A DNA stretch of 64,000 bases from Salmonella enterica subsp. houtenae serovar Houten (GCA_900478215.1 LS483478.1:2976001-3040000); one strand, 5' to 3'. Counted from the stretch's first letter, positions 1 through 7,765 are shown. A program made the numbers and translations. The notes: generated from the sequence alone by a model not told the origin.

Positions 1-216
1 ATTCACTCAATTACTGCGCCTATGCAATAGCAAAAAAATTTATACACATCACCCGGACATTAATATCCAATGGATTGAACATCCCCATAAATGTAATAAC
101 TTCAGACAAACATCAATAAACAGTGAGTTATAAAAAGCCCCGATAACTGACAAGATATCGATATTTAAGGGGTGTTTCACATATTATTCCGTTAGTGTTT
201 TTTCGCGAAGATAAAA

Positions 217-306
217 ATGTCCTGGATTGAACTGACCTCATTGCTGGTATTCATTGTTGCACTTCCGGTCCTTGTTTGGTTGCTGACCGGTTGGTTCAGG
301 CGCTGA
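217..306 (+). CDS. possible 29-residue single-span membrane peptide
   Basis: A short open frame of 29 codons starts MSWIELTSLL and ends GWFRR. The middle is one continuous hydrophobic stretch (about residues 6 to 24) followed by two arginines, the layout of a small inner-membrane peptide with its C-terminus in the cytoplasm. A weak GAAG lies about nine bases before the ATG. I do not recognise a family. It lies upstream of, and on the opposite strand from, the microcin-like pair, so a link is only possible. A chance frame cannot be excluded at this length. Confidence 0.35.
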   Translation: MSWIELTSLLVFIVALPVLVWLLTGWFRR

Positions 307-608
307 GGATTCGACATGCATTTTATACAAGTACAACTCTCCATACTCAGAAGCGTACAAGACAGTTTTATGCAAAGTCAAGTTTAGATAAAGTATTATT
401 GTTGTCCTTGTTAACAAGCTCAGAACAAGTCTGTTTTCGCCCCTTATGAATATTGCATTACGCTTCTCCACCCGACCATTATACGGATGTGTTTATGCCG
501 CGTCACAGACATAAAAAAAGCCGCAAAGTTATCAGACATGGAGGAGTGCTTAAATTGCATGACACGACCATTACGAGACAATCCCTGCGACTTTTCAAAC
601 AAATATCG
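307..608. other. intergenic, nothing identified
   Basis: AT-rich stretch between the 29-codon frame and the end of the candidate immunity gene. The short frames here have no convincing ribosome binding site or recognisable product. It may hold the terminator of the microcin/immunity transcript, but I saw no strong GC hairpin with a T tract. Confidence 0.4.
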
Positions 609-821
609 TTACCCGGACTTGCGTTTTTTGAATAAGAAGAACCCAACTATAGCCATTAACAAAAACGAAACAATATCAATAACTATTTGATTATGAATAT
701 ATATAGGCAAGATGTTTTTTGATACGTACATAACTATAAAAATACATAATAGTTTAAAACAAACTGGAAAAATAGATTTTAGTATCAATTTTACTGCTTC
801 TATCTCATTTACTTTTTCCAT
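609..821 (-). CDS. candidate microcin immunity protein, two-helix membrane protein
   Basis: The 70-residue protein starts MEKVNEIEAV at 821. The frame stays open upstream to 926, but that part overlaps the microcin-like gene, and the internal ATG has a GGTGA just before it and lies 4 bases after the previous stop codon. Two hydrophobic segments (about residues 14-32 and 41-62) are followed by a basic cytoplasmic tail, FLFKKRKSG. Size, topology and position directly downstream of a class II microcin-like precursor match the usual immunity arrangement (MchI and Cvi are small membrane proteins). I see no sequence motif that proves immunity; the assignment rests on context and architecture. Confidence 0.6.
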   Translation of the reverse strand: MEKVNEIEAVKLILKSIFPVCFKLLCIFIVMYVSKNILPIYIHNQIVIDIVSFLLMAIVGFFLFKKRKSG

Positions 822-825
822 AGTG

Positions 826-1173
826 TCACCAGTGATTTCCGGTTCCGATCCCTGCAGGTGTATGCGAAACACTTGGTGCTTCGTGCATGTGCTCACCAAT
901 CCTTCCGCCAATTTCACTACCAACACGATTACCTACAGCTGCACCAAGCCCTCCACCTAATTCACCTCCAATCAAGCCTCCCGCAAATCCCCCAATCGTG
1001 GATCCAGCGGCATGTCCCAGACTATTATGCCCTCCGTTCCCAGAGCCTCCATGAGATGAGCCAGTACCATTATGGGAACTGGAGTGATTAGTACCATGCC
1101 CTCCACCATTATTTCCCCCATTACTTCCGGTACCAGATACCATGAACAAAATATCATTATCTATTGTTTTCAT
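826..1173 (-). CDS. candidate class II microcin precursor
   Basis: The 115-residue protein starts with a 15-residue segment, MKTIDNDILFMVSGT, laid out like the leaders of colicin V-type and class IIb microcins: charged start, hydrophobic positions, then VSG/ISG before the cut. The closest parallel I know is the MccH47 leader, which ends ISGA. Cutting after Thr15 would give a 100-residue product. Its first ~40 residues are a Gly/Asn/Ser/His spacer and the next ~40 are Gly/Ala-rich with GG repeats, as in the membrane-active part of colicin V. The end is GTGNHW. A good ribosome site (AAAGG) precedes the ATG, and a candidate immunity gene follows after 4 bases. No exporter (CvaA/CvaB type) is in the window. 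The alternative is a glycine-rich surface or phage protein, but leader plus immunity context favour a microcin. Confidence 0.68.
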   Translation of the reverse strand: MKTIDNDILFMVSGTGSNGGNNGGGHGTNHSSSHNGTGSSHGGSGNGGHNSLGHAAGSTIGGFAGGLIGGELGGGLGAAVGNRVGSEIGGRIGEHMHEAPSVSHTPAGIGTGNHW

Positions 1174-1440
1174 ATGACTACCTTTTAATCGATTTAGTTA
1201 ACTACCGAAAGTAATTAAAGACTGATATTTACATTAAAGATACCTAAAAGTAAAAACAACAAGTAAACAGATGTAAATTAATAAGTCAGAAAAATAATGC
1301 ATAATTACTTTATTACACCTTGAAAATAAAACATTTTTTAAAATAGCCACATTATTTTTTAAAGAATCAATTTATTTTATATTAATATGGTTTGATTTAT
1401 GTCAAAAAACACAATTTTACACTTATAAATATTTACATGT
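1174..1440. promoter_or_regulatory. AT-rich region upstream of the microcin candidate
   Basis: About 270 very AT-rich bases without a gene. On the minus strand this is where the promoter of the microcin/immunity pair should lie. The composition is typical of horizontally acquired, H-NS-silenced DNA. I could not pick a unique -10/-35 pair or a clear Fur box. Confidence 0.3.
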
Positions 1441-1570
1441 TAAATAAGTTCATTGTTAGTATTCAGTCGTCACAAATGGAAGTGGTAGCAAGTCATGAAT
1501 CGCCACAGATTTAACAGACACCTCAGTGGACTGCTCCCCGCCGTAAACGGCGAAGCTTCCCACTTCTCAG
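1441..1570 (-). ncRNA. candidate omega RNA (reRNA) at the 3' end of tnpB
   Basis: In IS200/IS605 elements the 3' end of tnpB and the adjoining right end encode the guide RNA of the TnpB nuclease. Here the sequence just after the tnpB stop can fold into GC-rich hairpins (for example CGCCGTTTACGGCG near 1541-1554 on the minus strand). The element boundary, and so the guide, cannot be fixed by eye. This is inferred from family knowledge and position. Confidence 0.35.
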
Positions 1571-2721
1571 GCCGCAACCGTCTGTGTGACGGATTTACGC
1601 TGGCCTCCATGGGCAGAGACGACGAGACCCGCCGCCTGTAATTCCAGTATGCCCTTCTGCCGGATATTGATGGCCGCATTGATATCGCGGTCATGCTCAA
1701 CTCCGCATTCAGGGCATTGCCAGATACGTTTATTCAGCGGCATTTCCGGCATTTTGTGACCACAGCAGTGACAGGTTTTCGAACTGGCGAACCATTGATC
1801 CAGCTTCACCACATGAACACCTTTTTCTGCTGCTTTGTATTCCAGCTTTGAGATAAAACCACTCCATCCGGCATCGCCTATCGCTCGTGCCAGATGGTGG
1901 TTCTTCATCATGTTTGCTGATTTCAGCGTCTCTACAATTACCGCTTGGTTTTCGTCAACAATTGTACGTGAGAGTTTATGCTGAAAATCAGCACGGGCAT
2001 TGGCTACCCGTTCGTGTACGCCAGCAAGATGTATGCGGGCTTTCCGGAGATTTGCACTACCTTTTTTCTTGCGTGACAAGGCTTTCTGTTTGCGCCGTAA
2101 ATTCCGGCTGGCGTTGATAAGGTGACGTGGGTTAGCAACTTTATCGCCATCCGATTTTATGGCGTAGTGGGATCACCCCATGTCCAGACCGGTGATTGTG
2201 CTTACCAATGTTGGCTTCTCTGGCGCTTCGATTCCATCATCACAGAGTAGCGCTGCGTAATATTTCCCCGTTGCGCTGCGGGTTATTGTGATGCTTTTTA
2301 ACGTGCCAGTAATTTCACGATGCAATTGTGCTTCAATCGCCGGGATTTTCGGGATTCTGACCGCACCATCCAGCACTTTCACCCCAACAGCTTGCCGTGT
2401 TTGCGCTTGAACATTAGGGAAGCGGGCTTTTAGCTTCGGATTGAAGAAGTTGGAAAAGGCAACATCGAGATTGATCACCGCCTGTTGCAACGCAATAGAG
2501 TCATATTCCTTTAGCCATGCGTATTTACGGAATTTTTTCGCTACAGCCAGAAGCGGTTTAATGTCTTTACGCGGGTTTAACCTTACGCCGTGTCGTTGAT
2601 AAGCGTGTTTCTTGATATGCAGAGATTTGCTGTACACAAAACGGACTGCACCGAACTGGGCGTTAAAGTGCTCCGCCTGTTCCGGTGTCGGATATATGCG
2701 TACTTTCGTGGCTCTTAACAT
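1567..2721 (-). pseudogene. tnpB: IS605-type TnpB RNA-guided nuclease, one in-frame stop
   Basis: One continuous frame of about 384 codons is broken only by a TGA at 2175-2173. The upstream part (182 codons from ATG 2721) has the TnpB N-terminal region and reaches the first RuvC aspartate in TGLDMG (Asp180). The stop falls just after this motif. The frame then resumes SHYAIKSDG and carries the second RuvC acidic residue (VIVETLKSANM), the zinc finger (CHCCGH...CPEC) and the last RuvC aspartate (DRDINAAINI). All catalytic residues are therefore still encoded, and the damage is a single nonsense codon. It is divergent from the split tnpA at 2778, which is the IS605 layout. An internal restart would lack the first catalytic Asp. 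Confidence 0.88.
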
Positions 2722-2777
2722 ATTCAGCGCTCATTAATATATTGTATTTATTTTAACATGTTAAGTGAAAAATTCAA

Positions 2778-2885
2778 TTGAGTAATCACCACGAATCACT
2801 GGAAGGCTTTCTTCGTAAACGGCATAGTGTAAGTAAGCTGGTTGTGCATTTAATCTTTACGACAAAATACCGCTGCAAGCTGTTT
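2778..2885 (+). pseudogene. tnpA: IS605-type TnpA, 5' part, interrupted
   Basis: From a probable TTG start at 2778 the frame reads as the N-terminus of a Y1 HUH transposase, including HLIFTTKYRCKLF, the conserved strand of IS200/IS605 TnpA. It is cut after the Phe codon by the IS3-family element. The remainder resumes at 5405 in exactly the same frame (DGQIIAQLRDAF) once the element and one copy of the 4-bp target duplication are removed. This is direct proof that one gene was split by insertion. Confidence 0.85.
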
Positions 2886-3081
2886 TGTAAGTATCCCGCA
2901 TAATCGTGCCATTCATATTTAGAGATCATCCGGCATAATCAATCTTCCAACGAAGGAGATCGCGATGCGTAAAGCCCGTTTTACTGAGAATCAGATCATC
3001 GCTGTGATTAAGTCGGTTGAAGCCGGACGAACCGTTAAAGATGTCTGCCGGGAGGCTGGTATCTCTGAAGCCACCTACTAC

Positions 3082-3306
3082 ATCTATGGACTACCTCCGT
3101 TTTGCAAGTACTGAATCTGGTTTTGGGTTGTTGCTTACATCTATCCGGCATCAGGAAAATCTGTGCCCAAATGGGTAATCCGCACACAATCGCCTCAACA
3201 ACTGGACGGCCTCTGAGGCCAGTATAAAAATCAGGTTCCGATTGTGCAGGTGCAACCTGTCATCATTTCTCAGTACGCTGCAACTTTTGCTGGCAGGGGA
3301 TTAATT
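3082..3306 (-). ncRNA. candidate bridge/seek RNA of the IS1111-group element
   Basis: IS1111-group elements encode their target-choosing RNA in the non-coding stretch after the transposase. This stretch has several hairpins (for example GGCCTC/GAGGCC near 3209-3221). It also holds two 9-base matches to the insertion junctions. The segment at 3198-3206 equals the restored target across the insertion point. The segment at 3136-3144 equals the boundary between element end and target at 3079-3087. These are what target and donor guides would look like. The RNA ends cannot be set from sequence alone. Confidence 0.5.
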
Positions 3307-4323
3307 TCACACTACCTGATACTCGGTATCATTTCTCAGCATCGACCAGATTATTCTCGCGTTTTTGTTAGCGACCGCCACGGTCGTTTTATTAAATCCG
3401 CGCCGTTCCTTTAACTGGTTAACCCACTGATTCATATGACCATCATTGTTATTCGTGGCAACCCTGACGACAGCGCGGGCACCATGAATAAAAAGTGTCC
3501 GCAGATGCTTGTCGCCTTTTTTCGTCATATTCATCAGCACCTGCCTGTCGCCACTCGAATGCTGGCGTGGAACCAGACCCAGCCATGCAGCAAAGTGGCG
3601 ACCATTCTTAAATTCAGTTCCTTTGCCAATAGCAGCAACAACGGCCGTGGCCGTTTTAGGACCAATGCCTTTAACTTTGGCGATACGCTGACAGGCTTCT
3701 GATTGCCTGAATACTGTTTCAATTTCCTTATCAAAAAAATGGATCCGACGCTCGAGATCGTTAAAGAGATCATAGAGTTCGGCAATTGTTCTGCGCATAC
3801 GGGAACTTAGACCGTTTTCTGCATCTTCAAGGATAAGAGGAATAGCACGGCGAGCTCTGGAGACAGCACTGCCAATGGGGATCCCCCGGTCAAGTAACAG
3901 CCCTCTTATTTGACAGACTGTAGCAGTGCGGTGATTGACAATACGCTGCCTTGCCCGGTGTAAAGCCTGGATATCCTGCTGTTCGGGGCTTTTTGGCGGC
4001 ACGAACTGCATTGTCGGTTGCATCAGAGCCACTGCGATGGCCTGTGCATCATTACCATCATTTTTTTGCCCGCGGACAAAGGGTTTTACATACTGAGGAC
4101 TGATGACCTTTACTTTGTGCCCCAGTTTCTCAAACTCACGCTGCCAGTAAAATGCCCCGGTGGACGCTTCGATCCCAATCAGACATGCAGGAATATTTGC
4201 CAGCGTCTGGAGCAATTCTTTTCGGCCAGTGCGTTTCGTATAAACCGGTTTGCCGGCCTGGTTTAACCCGCAGAGCTGAAAAACATTTTTAGCCAGATCA
4301 ATACCCAGAAATACGATATTCAT
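3307..4323 (-). CDS. IS110-family (IS1111-group) transposase
   Basis: The 338-residue protein starts MNIVFLGIDLAKN at 4323, behind AGGAGA; the longer frame to 4383 runs into the element end and is not needed. The N-terminus has the DEDD (RuvC-like) domain: first Asp in GIDLAKNVFQ, Glu in GIEASTG, and the Asp pair in KNDGNDAQAIA. The C-terminal Tnp_IS116/IS110/IS902 domain has KGIGPKTATAVVA and AAWLGLVPRQHSSG, where the catalytic serine of this family lies. Length and motifs look complete, so it may be active. Confidence 0.9.
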   Translation of the reverse strand: MNIVFLGIDLAKNVFQLCGLNQAGKPVYTKRTGRKELLQTLANIPACLIGIEASTGAFYWQREFEKLGHKVKVISPQYVKPFVRGQKNDGNDAQAIAVALMQPTMQFVPPKSPEQQDIQALHRARQRIVNHRTATVCQIRGLLLDRGIPIGSAVSRARRAIPLILEDAENGLSSRMRRTIAELYDLFNDLERRIHFFDKEIETVFRQSEACQRIAKVKGIGPKTATAVVAAIGKGTEFKNGRHFAAWLGLVPRQHSSGDRQVLMNMTKKGDKHLRTLFIHGARAVVRVATNNNDGHMNQWVNQLKERRGFNKTTVAVANKNARIIWSMLRNDTEYQVV

Positions 4324-4526
4324 GGTGATTCTCCTGGTGAGCACATTTCGTACAGTTAACCGCAGCGGGAGGAGGTAGTCCATCCCATTAACTGGAAGTC
4401 CAGATACGGCGGCATGGAGGTTTCTGATATTAAAAAGATCAAGGACCTTGAGGACGAGAACCGGCGTCTCAAACAGATGTTTGCCGACCTGAGCCTTGAG
4501 AACCGGGCGCTGAAAGACGTTATTGA

Positions 4527-5366
4527 AAAAAAGCTTTAAAACCAGCCTTTAAGCGTGAGCTGGTCACTCATCTGATAACGACATTTGGACTCAGTATCCG
4601 TCAGGCCTGCCGGAGTCTGAACCTGAGCAGAACGGTTTACCATTACCGTCCGGATACCACGCGTGACGAACCTGTTATTGTCGCGTTGCAGGCAGTGGCA
4701 GAGCGATACCCACGATACGGTTTTCCAAAACTTTTCCAGGTTTTGCGGCGGCAAGGATACCCGTGGAATCACAAAAGGATCCATCGTATTTATTGTCTGC
4801 TGAAGCTGAATTTTCGTCGTAAAGGCAAACAGCGGTTGCCGGTGCGTAATCCCTCGCCACTCGCCACTCCGGAAGCGCTGAACCAGAGCTGGTCTGTCGA
4901 CTTTATGCATGATGCCCTGGTCTGTGGACGTCGTTTTCGCACGTTCAATGTCGTTGATGACTTTAACCGTGAGGCGTTGTCGATTGAAATCGATCTGAAT
5001 CTGCCAGCTCTGCGCGTGGTTCGTGTGCTTGACAGGATCGCGGCAAATCGCGGCTATCCTGTCATGCTACGCATGGATAATGGTCCGGAATTTATCTCAC
5101 TTGCACTGGCTGAATGGGCAGAGCAACATGCAGTAAAACTGGAGTTTATCCAGCCGGGTAAGCCGACACAGAACGCTTTTATTGAGCGCTTTAACCGAAC
5201 ATACCGTACAGAAATACTCGATTTTTATCTGTTCAGAACGCTGAATGAAGTGCGGGAAATCACGGAAAGATGGGCGTCAGAATATAACTGTGAACGCCCT
5301 CATGAATCACTGAACAATATGACACCGGAGGAATACCGACAGCACCATTATTTGGCCGGGATCTAA
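4527..5366 (+). CDS. IS3-family transposase OrfB (DDE integrase domain)
   Basis: This frame follows orfA at -1 and reads KPAFKRELVTHLITTFGLSI after the slippery A7G. It contains the HTH_21-like region (YPRYGFPKLFQVLRRQG) and the rve integrase core with the DDE triad: Asp in SVDFMHD, Asp in RMDNGPEF and Glu in FIERFNRTYR. It ends at a TAA just before the right inverted repeat. The frame is intact, but normal production needs the OrfAB fusion, which the inner insertion in orfA prevents. The start given is the frameshift point and not a true start codon. Confidence 0.88.
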   Translation, partial: KKALKPAFKRELVTHLITTFGLSIRQACRSLNLSRTVYHYRPDTTRDEPVIVALQAVAERYPRYGFPKLFQVLRRQGYPWNHKRIHRIYCLLKLNFRRKGKQRLPVRNPSPLATPEALNQSWSVDFMHDALVCGRRFRTFNVVDDFNREALSIEIDLNLPALRVVRVLDRIAANRGYPVMLRMDNGPEFISLALAEWAEQHAVKLEFIQPGKPTQNAFIERFNRTYRTEILDFYLFRTLNEVREITERWASEYNCERPHESLNNMTPEEYRQHHYLAGI

Positions 5367-5400
5367 AAAAATGCATGGAACTAAAACGGGTCTATTTACA

Positions 5401-5722
5401 GTTTGACGGGCAGATTATCGCTCAGTTACGTGATGCTTTTGGTTCGGCTGCGGCAAAGTTGGAGTGCGAAATTATCGAGATGGACGGTGAACAAGATCAC
5501 GTCCATCTGCTGATAGCGTATCCGCTAAAACTGGGGGTCAGCGTGATGGTAAATAATTTAAAGTCGGTATCGTCGCGGCTTCTCCGTCAGCAGAATACCC
5601 ACTTGCGGATGCAGAGCAAAACCGGGCTGCTGTGGTCTCGTTCTTACTTTGCCTGTAGCGCCGGTGGTGCCACGATAGAAACGCTTAAAGCATACGTGCT
5701 CAGCCAGAATACGCCGGAGTAG
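5401..5722 (+). pseudogene. tnpA: IS605-type TnpA, 3' part
   Basis: This is the continuation of the TnpA begun at 2778. It carries the HUH metal-binding motif (DHVHLLIAYP), the conserved VNNLKSVSSR helix, and the catalytic tyrosine in LKAYVLSQ. The ATG at 5375 in this frame lies inside the IS3 element and is not a real start. The first four bases are the duplicated target GTTT. With the insertions removed the transposase would be whole, so the parent IS605-type element was disabled by this event and by the stop in tnpB. Confidence 0.86.
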
Positions 5723-5730
5723 CCTGCCCT

Positions 5731-5750
5731 AAAGCCCTTCGGGCTTTTCG
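5731..5750 (+). terminator. hairpin after tnpA, probable IS end structure/terminator
   Basis: AAAGCCC-TTC-GGGCTTTT forms a 7-bp stem followed by T residues, 8 bases after the tnpA stop. It may end tnpA transcription or be part of the subterminal palindrome that TnpA recognises. A second GC palindrome (CCGCCC...GGGCGAGG) follows at about 5761-5781. Confidence 0.55.
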
Positions 5751-5847
5751 CCTTATATCCCCGCCCGCATTGGGCGAGGGTTTACGGCGGATCTTGCTAA
5801 GGTCCTCTATTAACTTACCATTCATAAAATGAATATTTAAAAAGTTA

Positions 5848-6498
5848 TCAATCGTGTTTTTCATCATAAGCCCTGACATAAAATTTCCCTGATGATGGGA
5901 AGTGTTTTTTTATTTCTTGTAAGCTAGGAAGTATGTTGGATGTTTTCCAAGAATCAATGAATTGTACATATGGTTTTTTATCATATTCACAGATAACCAC
6001 AGCGTTGAAATCATGTGCACATTCGCCAATTATTGGAACTATATAGTTCTCTGCTCTAATGATAAAAGAACTTTCCCTCTTAATGTCATAACGGTTTAAT
6101 ATTTCTTTTTCCACCTCATCGATGGAATTTAAACAATATGACTGGTTAAGCTCATGACCAAAAATGATTTTATCAACAATGGCGCAGTCTAATCCCACTG
6201 TAGGAGAGGCAGTGTTCTTCGAACTTAATATATCCTGTCGGTGATGTATGTTATAATGTAAACACGCTGATAATAAAACGCAGTTCCCAGAGTAATGGAC
6301 GTATGTGTTATTTACATATCTAGCCATTTGTTTTAAATTATCTCGACTCAAATTTTGTGGATACAAAATTCCCTCTTTTGATTCAATACAAAGCGCATCT
6401 TTAATTCTCTTGACTTCATTTGAATCATTATTATTGATATTTTTTGAATTTATACGTGATATCATATCTTGGGATGACGCACTACCAGAAACTCTCAT
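5848..6498 (-). CDS. spvD: SpvD, type III effector cysteine hydrolase
   Basis: The 216-residue protein matches SpvD over its full length as I recall it. SpvD is a papain-like cysteine hydrolase effector that dampens NF-kB signalling by interfering with nuclear import. The catalytic triad is in place: Cys73 (SGNCVLLSAC), His162 (CAHDFNAV) and Asp182 (FIDSWK). Residue 161, beside the histidine, is Ala. From memory it is Arg in Typhimurium and Gly in Enteritidis, and this position is known to tune activity. It is the last gene of the spvBCD transcript. The IS605/IS3/IS1111 nest begins about 125 bases beyond its end. Confidence 0.95.
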   Translation of the reverse strand: MRVSGSASSQDMISRINSKNINNNDSNEVKRIKDALCIESKEGILYPQNLSRDNLKQMARYVNNTYVHYSGNCVLLSACLHYNIHHRQDILSSKNTASPTVGLDCAIVDKIIFGHELNQSYCLNSIDEVEKEILNRYDIKRESSFIIRAENYIVPIIGECAHDFNAVVICEYDKKPYVQFIDSWKTSNILPSLQEIKKHFPSSGKFYVRAYDEKHD

Positions 6499-6760
6499 AG
6501 TTACACTACCTCAATAAAATGCATATTATAAAACATTAAATATAATATTTTTTCAAAAAACGCTCTTACTTATGTAATTTTCACCATTACAGTGCGGACA
6601 TATCAATATGCATGAGCGTTATTCCTTTACGGTGCCGGAATCCGTCAGCAAGGGGGGGAGCTTTCAATGAAAATTTGTAATTTATTGATTAATAAATTAA
6701 TGAGTATTTAAAATAGCTGTTTAACGGCGTTTACTGTTCCGTTGCTCCCCAACCCCCTAC

Positions 6761-7486
6761 TTACTCTGTCATCAAACGATAAAACGGTTCCTCACGTAAA
6801 GCCTGTCTCTGCATTTCACCACCATCACGCCCACTTCGTAGTTCATTACGATAACTGAGATATTTCCAATTTTCAGGATGAACGTCTGACTCAGGACACT
6901 GTCCTGAAATAACCCCATTTTCGGATAGTCTGGATTCCAGACACTCTATAAATTGCCGTGTCTTGTGGAGAAACGACGCACTGTACTGCGAATTTTCCTG
7001 GTCTGGTTTTATATACAACGTGAACTGAGCGCCCAAGCTAACACGGGCTTGTTGATCGACCTTCTCCATATCGGTCACTTTCCACTTATCTATCGGACTA
7101 TCCTCTGAAAACAGCAATCCGGACAGCGCTTGAAATGCTTGTGGCACCATATCCCTGAGCACACTGATGTGGAACTTGTCACCGGCAAATTTGCCCTGAG
7201 ACTGAGGTGATTCTCGACGAGCATGGATGAAAACATCGTAACCATGGTTATTCAGCTGAAAACCTTGGCTCATAGCAAAGAAACCACTCTGGCGCATCCC
7301 TGAATAGTCAGGCACATCCAGCGCCTCTTTAAAGTGGGATACCGGCATCTTCCGCATTTGGTTGTGCAAGGAGTTGAAATTATTTTTCAGGTGCTTATTT
7401 GTAGATGGTATTTCCGCCCCATCATAAGCAGCTACAATATTCAAAGGAGGGATGTTTAGATTTAGATTAGGCCTATTTATGGGCAT
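6761..7486 (-). CDS. spvC: SpvC, phosphothreonine lyase effector
   Basis: The 241-residue protein is the SpvC/OspF-family phosphothreonine lyase, which irreversibly removes phosphate from the TxY motif of host ERK, p38 and JNK. The N-terminus has the MAPK docking motif (RPNLNLNIPPL, residues 5-15). Catalytic residues are present: His106 (KFHISV), Lys136 (KWKVTD), Arg148 (ARVSL) and Tyr158 (TLYIK), with the downstream basic pair in SYRNELRSGRDG. Length is as in the plasmid gene. It lies about 260 bases before spvD and 279 bases after spvB, as in the plasmid operon. Confidence 0.96.
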   Translation of the reverse strand: MPINRPNLNLNIPPLNIVAAYDGAEIPSTNKHLKNNFNSLHNQMRKMPVSHFKEALDVPDYSGMRQSGFFAMSQGFQLNNHGYDVFIHARRESPQSQGKFAGDKFHISVLRDMVPQAFQALSGLLFSEDSPIDKWKVTDMEKVDQQARVSLGAQFTLYIKPDQENSQYSASFLHKTRQFIECLESRLSENGVISGQCPESDVHPENWKYLSYRNELRSGRDGGEMQRQALREEPFYRLMTE

Positions 7487-7765
7487 GGGAAATCTCCTTT
7501 GCGATATGGATATATCGCCATATTATTAGATATAAATTCTCAGTTTTTTAATAAAACGATTAGTTATCCAGAAAACCTCATTTTTTATCAGGCGAAAAAA
7601 ATGATATTTCGGTCCGTTCCGAGCAGAAAGTTAAAGAAGGGTAATGGCAAAAGTTTAAATGCACTACTTTGCGGGCCTAGGGTGACGGAAAAATCTGGGG
7701 TTCCGGAGTATAACCCCTTATAGAGCTAGGCCGCTCATACCACTTCTGGGATAGATTCTTAGTAT

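Larger units (their letters stand above)
3082..4389 (-). mobile_element. IS1111-group IS110-family element
   Basis: A 1308-bp insertion lies exactly between codons Tyr39 and Asn40 of the IS3 orfA. Near each end is the same 13-bp sequence in inverted orientation (ATGGACTACCTCC at 3086-3098 and its complement at 4371-4383). This subterminal inverted repeat is the mark of the IS1111 group. There is no target duplication, as expected. It carries one DEDD transposase and a 225-bp non-coding end on the 3' side of the gene. Confidence 0.87.
2965..4539 (+). pseudogene. IS3-family OrfA, interrupted by IS1111-group element
   Basis: OrfA is encoded in two pieces, 2965-3081 and 4390-4539. Joined, they give one 88-residue frame that reads through the junction as ATYY|NWKS without loss. 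The first piece has the helix-turn-helix of the IS407 group (MRKARFTENQIIAVIKSVEAG) after a good ribosome site (AAGGAGAT). The second has the leucine-zipper region (DLEDENRRLKQMFADL). Near its end, 4526-4533 is seven A followed by G. This is a typical A-AAA-AAG slippery site at which a -1 shift would lead into orfB. Precise excision of the inner element would restore the gene. Confidence 0.88.
2886..5400 (+). mobile_element. IS3-family (IS407-group) element inside tnpA
   Basis: The ends are imperfect inverted repeats that begin TG and end CA: TGTAAGTATCCCGC on the left, and on the right the complement of TGTAAATAGACCCG. The element is flanked by a direct repeat GTTT (2882-2885 and 5401-5404); 4-bp duplications are usual for the IS407 group. 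It encodes orfA (split) and orfB with a DDE domain. It has itself been invaded by an IS1111-group element at 3082-4389, which cuts orfA, so it should not transpose on its own. Confidence 0.87.

Noticed and set aside
822..926. Longer N-terminus of the immunity candidate
   Set aside because: It would overlap 100 bases of the microcin frame; the ATG at 821 has its own ribosome site.
453..960. Plus-strand frames opposite the microcin and immunity genes
   Set aside because: No ribosome sites and low-complexity products; the minus-strand pair has better signals and architecture.
5375..5404. ATG at 5375 as start of an IS200-like transposase
   Set aside because: These codons lie in the right end of the IS3-family element; the true 5' end of tnpA is at 2778.
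7499..7723. Plus-strand frame between spvC and spvB
   Set aside because: No family, no ribosome site, and it lies opposite the normal spvB-spvC spacer.
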